DNA from: an uncultured Methylobacter sp.
GTDB taxonomy: Bacteria > Pseudomonadota > Gammaproteobacteria > Methylococcales > Methylomonadaceae
Direction of reading: 5' to 3'
Length of the DNA stretch: 11,918 bases
Assembly: GCA_903831545.1 (NCBI GenBank)
Contig: CAIKYI010000714.1
Span: 1-11,918, forward strand
Position 1 is the first letter of the stretch. Each line of letters starts with the position of its first letter. Made by a program: the position numbers and the translations under genes. The notes below the pieces were generated by a model. The model worked only from the letters and a program-made list of their open reading frames with translations. It was not told the origin of the DNA and did no database searches. Below, piece after piece: positions 5,874-11,918 of the stretch.

Positions 5874-6987
5874 ATTGCTGAAAATAGTCTTGAACTGCAG
5901 TGACCACACAATCTACTTCAGTGTCGCTCAAACCAGGGAAACACGGTAGCGAAACAACGGCCCCGCTGGCTGCTTCAGTGACCTCCAAAGGGAAGTATTT
6001 GGCCTGCGGATAGGCTGGTTGGAGGTGATCCGGGATTGGGTAGTGAACGTCCGTAGAAATACCTCGTGCTTTAAGAAATGCACGAAAAGTATCGCGGCTA
6101 TTGACACGCATAACGTAAAGGTGGGCAACATAATCCTCAGCAGTCGATGGGGGGGTACGCAGGGGCAATGTCGCGAATGCCATATTATATCGATGAGCGA
6201 TAGAACGCCGCTCCGCATTACATTTATTTAGATGCGGGAGTTTTTCGCACAAGACCGCAGCTTGAATTTCATCCAATCTACTATTTCGTCCATCGGGCAC
6301 GGCAACTTGATATTTTTTCGACCAACCATATTGACGGAGTTGTTGAATGCGTGAGGCCAAGTCCATATCATTCGTGACTACTGCCCCGCCATCTCCGAGA
6401 GCCCCAAGGTTCTTGGTTGGGTAAAAACTAAAGCAGCCGACTGCTCCAAAGCTGCCGGCTTGTTTGCCGCCACGGTGCGCACCGTGCGACTGGGCACAAT
6501 CCTCTACAAGCTTCACCCCGGCCGCGTCGGTAATACGTAATAACTCTTCAATGTTGGCTAGTTGACCGTAAAGATGCGTAACAATCACTGCCTTCGGTTT
6601 TTGTTTAAGTACTTCTAACAAGGCGTCAGGTGACATCGTCAGGCTAGCATCGTCTACGTCAACATAGAGGGGCATAGCGCCAATCGCATGTATGGCAGTG
6701 CTTCCATAGAAGCCTGCATTGGCGACGGCTACAACATAGTCTCCTTTGCCGACCCCAAGTCCGCGCAAAGCCAACTCGATCGCGTCGGTTCCGTTAGCGA
6801 CGCTGATGCATCTCCGAACGCCTACATATTCGGCAAATTCCCGTTCAAAGTTTGCAACTTCTTCGCCAAGGACATACCAGTGTCGATCAATGACCCTCTG
6901 TATTGGGATGGAAATATCCACAGAAGCATTCGCTACAGCGGCTGAAAATAAGGGGATTAGTGAGAGAGTATCCATTTGGCGATTCAT
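5872..6987 (-). CDS. fdtB: dTDP-3-oxo-6-deoxyhexose aminotransferase (DegT/DnrJ/EryC1/StrS family, FdtB/QdtB-like)
   Basis: A PLP-dependent sugar aminotransferase of 371 residues, the normal family length. SVANGTDAIELALRGLGVG (62-80) is the phosphate-binding region, LVEDCAQSHGA (160-170) carries the Asp that pairs with the pyridine nitrogen, and SFYPTKNLGALGDGG (187-201) holds the Schiff-base Lys192. NSRLDEIQAAVL and a C-terminal HLYVMRV segment follow. The family transfers an amino group from glutamate to a keto sugar. The FdtD-like ketoisomerase/acetyltransferase in the same operon points to C3 amination of dTDP-3-oxo-6-deoxyhexose, so FdtB or QdtB is the best guess; C4 aminotransferases such as VioA or WecE cannot be excluded by motifs alone. 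The ATG at 6987 shares its first base with the upstream stop (TAATG), implying coupled translation. ATG at codon 5 is a possible alternative start. Confidence 0.85.
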   Translation of the reverse strand: MNRQMDTLSLIPLFSAAVANASVDISIPIQRVIDRHWYVLGEEVANFEREFAEYVGVRRCISVANGTDAIELALRGLGVGKGDYVVAVANAGFYGSTAIHAIGAMPLYVDVDDASLTMSPDALLEVLKQKPKAVIVTHLYGQLANIEELLRITDAAGVKLVEDCAQSHGAHRGGKQAGSFGAVGCFSFYPTKNLGALGDGGAVVTNDMDLASRIQQLRQYGWSKKYQVAVPDGRNSRLDEIQAAVLCEKLPHLNKCNAERRSIAHRYNMAFATLPLRTPPSTAEDYVAHLYVMRVNSRDTFRAFLKARGISTDVHYPIPDHLQPAYPQAKYFPLEVTEAASGAVVSLPCFPGLSDTEVDCVVTAVQDYFQQ

Positions 6988-8072
6988 TAAGCTGATTGCC
7001 GAAAACCGGCTTTGTTTTTAAGTGACCTTAATTCCGACTTAATGCTGAACACAAGGCTGTTTTTCCGCCGCAAGAACGGGTTTTCAACAAAGTGCCACGA
7101 CAAAAAACCAAGCACCAAGCAAATTAGTATCGAGAAAAAAGTGTTCGCCAATGCGCCGGCATCTGGGTTCACCATCAGCACAAATTGCTGTGTTGGCCAC
7201 CCATATAGATAGACACCATACGAGAAATCACCTAAACGGTCAAACCATGTAAAGTGCGTACCAAAGCAAATTGATAAAAATATAGTAATCAGAAAAAACA
7301 TATAAGCGAACGAGAATTTTAGAGTGCCGAGAGTCATACCGCAAAGAAGTAGCGCAATCAGTAATGAAAACGCGCTAATTGGTATTTCAAGACGGTTGAT
7401 GTACAGAAAAGTTCCAACAAAGAAAAGAAAACAAACATGTGAATTGGTCGAACCGCGCGCAAATTCCGGCAGCCAATCCGGGTTCATCCAGAAAAAAATA
7501 ACCATGGAAAAAAACAGGACGTTAAAACGTGCAGGGGATTTCAGAAAGCCAAATGCGTAAATGATCGCAAGCACTATATAAAGCCTGACTTCAATCAAAA
7601 CAGACCATATGGAGCCGTTGACTGCAGCATTTTTGTGATCTGCAAATACGCCAGGCAGGAAAAAAGCACCATTCAACGTACTGGAGAGACCAAGAAAGTA
7701 TGCCCATACTTCATTGCTTCTCAGATATTCGGTAATCGGTAGCGTAGTAGCTGCTGTACCGAGAACGAACACCGCAATGACCATATTGACAAACAAGGCA
7801 GGGTAAATGCGCAGCCCACGTGATACGGCGTAATGCAATAACCCGCCTTTGGTAAGACTTGCAGTTACCAAAAAACCGCTAATTAAGAAAAAAATATCTA
7901 CCGCAACGCCACCTGCAAATGCGTATCCGGTCAGTTGCGCGACCAAGTCGCCACCTCCAGCTTTGGTAACTGCATAGGAATGGCCATAAATGACCAAACA
8001 CGCGCATACCAATCTAACAAAAGTGAAGTTGTTTTCACGACCGTCTGCCACGTCGCCAAGATACCTAGCCAT
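6987..8072 (-). CDS. Acyltransferase-3 family membrane protein (OafA-like O-acyltransferase)
   Basis: A polytopic inner-membrane protein of 361 residues with about ten hydrophobic segments. The N-terminal FTFVRLVCACLVIYGHS contains the family's R-x10-H motif (R20, H31), followed by GVAVDIFFLISGFLVTASL and, near the end, SWHFVENPFLRRK. Such proteins usually acetylate hydroxyls of surface sugars, taking the acyl group across the inner membrane. The product, an O-acetylated residue in the glycan, is inferred. The gene starts inside the end of the membrane-protein gene upstream (8-nt overlap ATGGCTAG), with AGGA about ten bases before the ATG. It is intact, unlike the second acyltransferase-3 gene at 4646-4942. 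The two N-termini differ clearly, so they are not a recent duplication. Substrate specificity cannot be read. Confidence 0.9.
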   Translation of the reverse strand: MARYLGDVADGRENNFTFVRLVCACLVIYGHSYAVTKAGGGDLVAQLTGYAFAGGVAVDIFFLISGFLVTASLTKGGLLHYAVSRGLRIYPALFVNMVIAVFVLGTAATTLPITEYLRSNEVWAYFLGLSSTLNGAFFLPGVFADHKNAAVNGSIWSVLIEVRLYIVLAIIYAFGFLKSPARFNVLFFSMVIFFWMNPDWLPEFARGSTNSHVCFLFFVGTFLYINRLEIPISAFSLLIALLLCGMTLGTLKFSFAYMFFLITIFLSICFGTHFTWFDRLGDFSYGVYLYGWPTQQFVLMVNPDAGALANTFFSILICLVLGFLSWHFVENPFLRRKNSLVFSIKSELRSLKNKAGFRQSA

Positions 8073-9519
8073 GCTGAGTTGATCCTAGATCGAGTACTTC
8101 ACAACTGCCAGGTACGAATGTCTTTTCGGATTCGACAATTATTCGTCCATTTGATGAATTCGCGCCAATATCAAATCCAGGTTTTTTGTCTGACCCATCC
8201 GGTAAATATATTTGCCACGTGTTGTTCATGCCCATCACGCGATCCAGATATCGCCCACTGTGCATATACCACGGTGAAAATGTATCTGCGCCAAAAACGC
8301 AAATTTTCTCATTATTTGTTTTGTCCATATTAGCTAACTTGATCAACACCTTCTCATTAGAAGAAGCAACGTCGCTATACCAGCTTGCAACGCCTTTTCT
8401 TCCTGGATAATCTAGAAAAGCAACTAGACAAGTTAGAGCGACTAGCAGAATCCGAGCCGAGTACTGCCTAGCAATAGATGGTAAAAACAACATCTTGACC
8501 GATGCAAAAGCACCGATCAGTGCAGAGTAAAATGCGAAAATCACAAACGGATACCATAAATATTCATAGTAAGGATTTACATGGTTCGGTAAAAGCGCAT
8601 ACGGTGCCATGATGCCGAATACGCAGCAGATGAAATATAAGGTGCGCGAACTGTATTGATATTTTATAAACATACTCACAAGTAGGGCAGTAGCCACGAA
8701 AACCAAAATGATATTCCCATGAACCATCATCGCAGGGTGGCCCGTACCTAAGAGATAAGCCCCTACCGTTTTGACAATAGACGATGGCACGATGCTAATA
8801 TAGTAAGGAGAATTCTGGTCTGCCACACCAAGAAAAGCTGTTCCAGAAAACAATTTAAAAGATAGCACTGCTGCTGCTGATACCACTAAGCCGAAAATAC
8901 CTATCCAAGCCACTTTTTTTGACTTTGGTAAAACTACAAAAAAGAAGACATAGGACAATGCATAAAATACCAAAAAATCTTCCTTTGCCATTACTGACAA
9001 AAGAAGACAAGTAGCTGACATAAATGCCAGGCTCGTTCTTCCCGTAGTAAATGCTTGGCGGAGAAAAATAACAGCTAATATGCCTAGGCAACCTGATATT
9101 AGATGGGTAGCCATTCCTGTGTATCTAGCATATTCTGCGACCATCGGTGAAGAAAATATAATGATGGAAAAACATACCGTATCGAACCAACGATTATTTT
9201 TATGGGTAATATTTTCAAATAATATAAAGCACAACAATACGTATGCAACTGCCATTATCCGAACTGCCCAAATAAGTACATCTGAGCCAATGGATGCAAA
9301 TCCTGCAATGGCAAAAGTGGAAAGTGGTCTTATGCGCAGAGATAGACCGTCGAAGCCAAGAGAGTAGTTTGAATAATCGTCATGATGTACAGGTATCGAA
9401 GAAGGCCCGACTGGAGAAACGGAACTGTATGCGGCAAGATAAAATATGGCCAACAAAAAAATGAATCTTATTAGCCAGTTTCCGTTTACCATTCGATGGT
9501 TGTTGTCTGCTATATTCAT
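8065..9519 (-). CDS. Polytopic membrane protein, putative GT-C glycosyltransferase
   Basis: A 484-residue inner-membrane protein, not a family I can name. A first helix (15-38) is followed by a loop with HHDDYSNYS (45-53), then some ten further hydrophobic segments to about residue 365, and a hydrophilic C-terminal part of ~110 residues, probably periplasmic. An early loop with acidic residues, a later acidic pair after a helix (MAKEDF, 177-182) and a soluble C-terminal domain are the general plan of GT-C transferases that use polyprenyl-phosphate sugars. In this operon with GtrA and GtrB it fits the serotype-specific third member of a Gtr system. That is inference from topology and context; a Wzy polymerase is another option, but I see no Wzy signature. 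ATG 9519 has a weak ribosome site (AGGG about 15 bases upstream). It is the first gene after the promoter candidate at 9652-9680. Confidence 0.65.
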   Translation of the reverse strand: MNIADNNHRMVNGNWLIRFIFLLAIFYLAAYSSVSPVGPSSIPVHHDDYSNYSLGFDGLSLRIRPLSTFAIAGFASIGSDVLIWAVRIMAVAYVLLCFILFENITHKNNRWFDTVCFSIIIFSSPMVAEYARYTGMATHLISGCLGILAVIFLRQAFTTGRTSLAFMSATCLLLSVMAKEDFLVFYALSYVFFFVVLPKSKKVAWIGIFGLVVSAAAVLSFKLFSGTAFLGVADQNSPYYISIVPSSIVKTVGAYLLGTGHPAMMVHGNIILVFVATALLVSMFIKYQYSSRTLYFICCVFGIMAPYALLPNHVNPYYEYLWYPFVIFAFYSALIGAFASVKMLFLPSIARQYSARILLVALTCLVAFLDYPGRKGVASWYSDVASSNEKVLIKLANMDKTNNEKICVFGADTFSPWYMHSGRYLDRVMGMNNTWQIYLPDGSDKKPGFDIGANSSNGRIIVESEKTFVPGSCEVLDLGSTQHG

Positions 9520-9610
9520 ATTACGATTTATTGCCCTAGAAAAATAATGGAATTTTTCATGTTATAAAAATCAGTCTATTTCGGATATTAAATGACATAT
9601 AATAGTCGTT

Positions 9611-9631
9611 TGTGCATAATTAGTGAGCACA
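9611..9631. promoter_or_regulatory. Short dyad just downstream of the promoter candidate
   Basis: TGTGC and GCACA are five-base arms separated by 11 bases. They lie at about +14 to +35 relative to the start site expected from the promoter at 9652-9680, a position where a repressor could act. The arms resemble but do not match a CRP box (TGTGA/TCACA with 6 spacing). Low confidence. Confidence 0.25.
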
Positions 9632-9651
9632 AAAACTGATCATTTAACCTA

Positions 9652-9680
9652 ATTATAGGCAGTCAAGAACACCATATTAA
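9652..9680 (-). promoter_or_regulatory. Sigma-70-type promoter candidate for the operon 9519-841
   Basis: On the minus strand a perfect TATAAT (9652-9657) lies 17 bases downstream of TTAATA (9675-9680), which matches the -35 consensus at four of six positions. The expected start is near 9645, giving a leader of about 125 nt. It is the only gap large enough for a promoter among these genes, but AT-rich intergenic DNA gives such matches by chance fairly often. Confidence 0.5.
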
Positions 9681-9691
9681 AAGGGTTTACG

Positions 9692-11918
9692 TCATCTACG
9701 ATATGAATGAGGAATCCACTTACCCCACTTTTTTTCATACGTCGACTTATTTCGTTCCATTAGAATTTGCCTTTCTCTACTCGGTAATTTATTAAATGAC
9801 GCCGATAAATGATGATGAATAAAAACATCCTCTGCGCAAACAATCTGCATGCCTTCTTTCTCTACTCGCCTACAGTAATCGTCGTCCTCAAAAAAACCAA
9901 GACCATATTCTTCACACAAAGAACCACAGCGTTCGTAGGTTGATCGTGACAGCATTACGCAAAAAAAGGCAACATTTCTGATTGGAATGGTTTTTCCCAT
10001 GTTGGCAACAGTATATTGAAACGCTTCTATGGGCATCTCTGCAAGCGTTTTGTACGTGATTTCGATACGCGCTTCGTTGCCAATATTGTTAGTCACTGGC
10101 CCTATTAGGCCGATTGATGAATTATGTTGCAAATGACGCATAAGTGTCATCGCCCACCCTTTTGTAACTACAGTGTCGTTATTCAATATTACCAAGTAGT
10201 CCCCGCTGGCTTCAGCAAGTCCAATATTATTCCCAGCAGCGAAGCCTACGTTGACCTCATTCAGGACAATCTTCACCCCAACGTGCCGGTACTCAAACTC
10301 TTGAAGATGAACAGGAGTTCCGTCAGATGAGGCATTATCAACTACTATAATTTCAAGGTTTGAGTAGTCAGTACGTTCTATAAGGCTCTCTAAACAAGCT
10401 TTAGTCAGATCGATATTGTTGTATGTCAAAACAATTACACTAATTTTCGGCATCGCTATCTTAGCAAGCGCCGTACTAAATTCATCAATCCGATGGCCCC
10501 AGGTTTGCTGAGCGGCAAACTGTTGGCGCGCCAAATTAGAATCATTTGACGAACTAAACGATTCTAATCCTAGGGCTACCAAACGAACAAAATCGTTTAC
10601 GGATTTTGCCCGAAATACTAAATCTCCAAATTGAGCGATCTCCGGGAGATCTACACTTACCACCATTTTTCCTGCTGATAAATATTCGTAAATTTTTACC
10701 GGGTTAGTTGCGAGCGTCAGAGGGAGAATTTTGAATGGTAAGAGACAGATATCAAATGCATGTAAATAAAATGGTAATTGCGCATACGGAACCTCGCCAG
10801 TAAAAACTACGTTTGGAAGGTCAGAAAGTGTTTTTCCAGCGCTTGTTGTGTCATTGCCAACCAATAGAATTAAACAGTTTTTGTTTGCCAAAGCTACGGC
10901 ACGAACAAGATCAAGATCAAACCATTCCGCGATTGCCCCATAGTAGCCAATTATTTTTCTACCCTGTGGATCCCGATAAACTTTGGCAGGAATTTCCGAA
11001 AAATGTTCGTATTCACTTGCATTTCGTATTGTGGCGATGTTTTGATTAAAATCTCGGGCGAATATTTCCAGCCAATTGGAAGTGACGACCACCAAATCAG
11101 CATAATTAAGCATATCTTTTTCTATATCAATTAGTTTTTCTGGGACGTCTCCAAAACCTTCATGGTGATCCATGCAATCATAAATTCGGTAGCTGTTCGG
11201 TAAGCGCAGAGCTACCGAATACCAGTAAGCATGTTGAATAATAGATACGCTGGAAAATACAGAGAAATCCAAGATAAATTGCGCAATACTAGCCTCCAAC
11301 ATCGCCTCTGCTTCTTGCGTTGGCGGTGCGAAATAGATAGCAGGAGCTCCTTTAACATGTAGCTTTATTTGATATATCGGGAGTAGCGGATCAAGCTTCT
11401 CCATGCGGTAACCTGGATTGCTCGCGTCAACAAAATGATTGCTTAGAAAAAAAACCCTCATTCCTCCTTTGGCGAAGCCACGTGCTAACTGCTGTGGTCG
11501 CTGAATTCTAAAATGCCAGTCTATTACACTCCAAATAAATATATCTCGTGTCGTTTGATCCTGCTGCCTACAGCTGTCTTGAGCGTGCGTAATGTGCTTA
11601 ATAGGAGAAGAGTGCGAAAGTTTGTTGCCGATTTCGACTTGTTGGCTAGCCAAGCGGATGCCAATATTTCTCAGTTGACGACTTACTATCTTCGCCTTAT
11701 CCAATAGCAGACGAAGCGGCCGAGTCATTTTCCATGACCAGCTGAGAGATATTGCTTGAATATGCTCTCCGAGGGCAGATATCTGCCTTTTTTGACTATC
11801 CACTTGCCGGTTGAGCGCGCCTATCTGCTCATCACGCTCGGCCAGCGATCCTTGCAAAGACTGGCCCCAAACCGACATTTCTCCCACTTGCCGGTTGAGC
11901 GCGCCTATCTGCTCATCA
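9692..11918 (-). CDS. Multidomain glycosyltransferase: coiled coil + GT4 + GT2 (5' end beyond window)
   Basis: The minus-strand frame is open to the right edge. The first start-like codon is GTG at 11887 (731 residues), but the frame continues upstream of it into a repeat, so the gene almost certainly starts outside. Numbering from that GTG: residues 1-47 are heptad-like, LSWSWKMTRPLRLL (48-61) is the 'SWxxTxPLR' linker often found before such domains, 115-465 is a GT4 domain (IDWHFRIQRPQQLA, YDCMDHHEGF at 236-245, NPVKIYEYLSAGKMVV), and 481-731 is a GT2 domain (KISVIVLTYNN, VVDNASSDGT, LNNDTVV, FFEDDDYCRR, HHHLSASF). Both domains keep their motifs, so the protein may add two sugars in sequence. 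The GT4 half is a paralogue of the gene at 841-2160. Long coiled coils in such proteins can organise chain-length or membrane assembly. The acceptor and sugars are unknown. Confidence 0.9.
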   Translation of the reverse strand, partial: DEQIGALNRQVGEMSVWGQSLQGSLAERDEQIGALNRQVDSQKRQISALGEHIQAISLSWSWKMTRPLRLLLDKAKIVSRQLRNIGIRLASQQVEIGNKLSHSSPIKHITHAQDSCRQQDQTTRDIFIWSVIDWHFRIQRPQQLARGFAKGGMRVFFLSNHFVDASNPGYRMEKLDPLLPIYQIKLHVKGAPAIYFAPPTQEAEAMLEASIAQFILDFSVFSSVSIIQHAYWYSVALRLPNSYRIYDCMDHHEGFGDVPEKLIDIEKDMLNYADLVVVTSNWLEIFARDFNQNIATIRNASEYEHFSEIPAKVYRDPQGRKIIGYYGAIAEWFDLDLVRAVALANKNCLILLVGNDTTSAGKTLSDLPNVVFTGEVPYAQLPFYLHAFDICLLPFKILPLTLATNPVKIYEYLSAGKMVVSVDLPEIAQFGDLVFRAKSVNDFVRLVALGLESFSSSNDSNLARQQFAAQQTWGHRIDEFSTALAKIAMPKISVIVLTYNNIDLTKACLESLIERTDYSNLEIIVVDNASSDGTPVHLQEFEYRHVGVKIVLNEVNVGFAAGNNIGLAEASGDYLVILNNDTVVTKGWAMTLMRHLQHNSSIGLIGPVTNNIGNEARIEITYKTLAEMPIEAFQYTVANMGKTIPIRNVAFFCVMLSRSTYERCGSLCEEYGLGFFEDDDYCRRVEKEGMQIVCAEDVFIHHHLSASFNKLPSRERQILMERNKSTYEKKWGKWIPHSYRR
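11800..11918. repeat. Direct repeat, 84-bp period, inside the coiled-coil coding region
   Basis: Bases 11800-11834 and 11884-11918 are identical over all 35 visible positions, and the second copy is cut by the window edge. The period of 84 bp is 28 codons, or four heptads, and both copies encode DEQIGALNRQV in the same frame. More copies may follow outside the window. Confidence 0.85.

Larger units (their letters stand above)
9520..9691. other. Intergenic leader region between two operon parts
   Basis: This is the only gene-free stretch of note within the polysaccharide genes (172 bases, AT-rich). It holds a promoter candidate (9652-9680) and a dyad (9611-9631), and leaves a leader of about 125 nt before ATG 9519. 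I see no strong terminator hairpin for the gene upstream. Confidence 0.5.

Noticed and set aside
6688..7021. Two overlapping + strand frames of 85 and 91 codons
   Set aside because: Antisense to the conserved N-terminal half of the aminotransferase, with no recognisable domain and no ribosome site.
9528..9560. Ten-codon minus-strand leader ORF (MKNSIIFLGQ) just before the 484-residue protein
   Set aside because: No Shine-Dalgarno and no attenuator structure seen; short ORFs of this size are common by chance in AT-rich leaders.
11774..11793. Palindrome GGCAGATATCTGCC followed by six T on the + strand, terminator-like
   Set aside because: It lies inside the coding frame of the large transferase and faces antisense. 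The palindrome has no loop, so a stable hairpin is doubtful; the codons explain it.

Overview
The window is an accessory surface-polysaccharide region of a Gram-negative bacterium. Everything functional lies on the minus strand and is transcribed right to left. The gene families (GtrA/GtrB, DegT-type sugar aminotransferase, FdtD-like fusion, WecB, acyltransferase-3 proteins, coiled-coil glycosyltransferases) and the Tn3-, IS5- and IS3-type remnants suggest a proteobacterium, probably gamma or beta. Nothing here fixes the genus.

Layout. Bases 1-785 are a mobile-element graveyard. They hold the last codons and terminal repeat of a Tn3-family transposon (+ strand), which abuts a decayed IS5-type transposase gene (139-440, minus). 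Further right is a truncated IS3-family orfA with its probable left end (553-782, minus). Bases 841-9519 are a tightly packed minus-strand gene set with overlaps of 1-14 nt or gaps of 2-28 nt. In transcription order it encodes a polytopic membrane protein of GT-C type (8065-9519), an acyltransferase-3 protein (6987-8072), an FdtB/QdtB-type aminotransferase (5872-6987), a GtrB-type polyprenyl-phosphate glycosyltransferase (4929-5861), a gutted second acyltransferase-3 gene (4646-4942), a fused N-acetyltransferase/ketoisomerase of FdtD type (3694-4653), a GtrA flippase (3292-3687), UDP-GlcNAc 2-epimerase WecB (2163-3263) and a GT4 glycosyltransferase (841-2160). Bases 9520-9691 form the only sizeable gap in the set and hold a good sigma-70 promoter candidate. 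Bases 9692-11918 are a large glycosyltransferase (coiled coil, GT4, GT2) cut by the right edge of the window.

How the genes may work together. FdtD-like plus FdtB-like enzymes supply three of the last steps to a dTDP-3-acetamido-3,6-dideoxyhexose (dTDP-Fuc3NAc or dTDP-Qui3NAc). RmlA and RmlB, needed for the first steps, are not in the window. GtrB, GtrA and an orphan GT-C-like membrane protein in the same operon are the three parts of a Gtr-type pathway: load a sugar on undecaprenyl phosphate, flip it, and transfer it in the periplasm. My reading is that the amino sugar, or another sugar, is attached to a surface glycan this way. WecB and the two GT4 proteins would contribute to the main chain. 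This is inference from gene content; the glycan itself cannot be read from the sequence.
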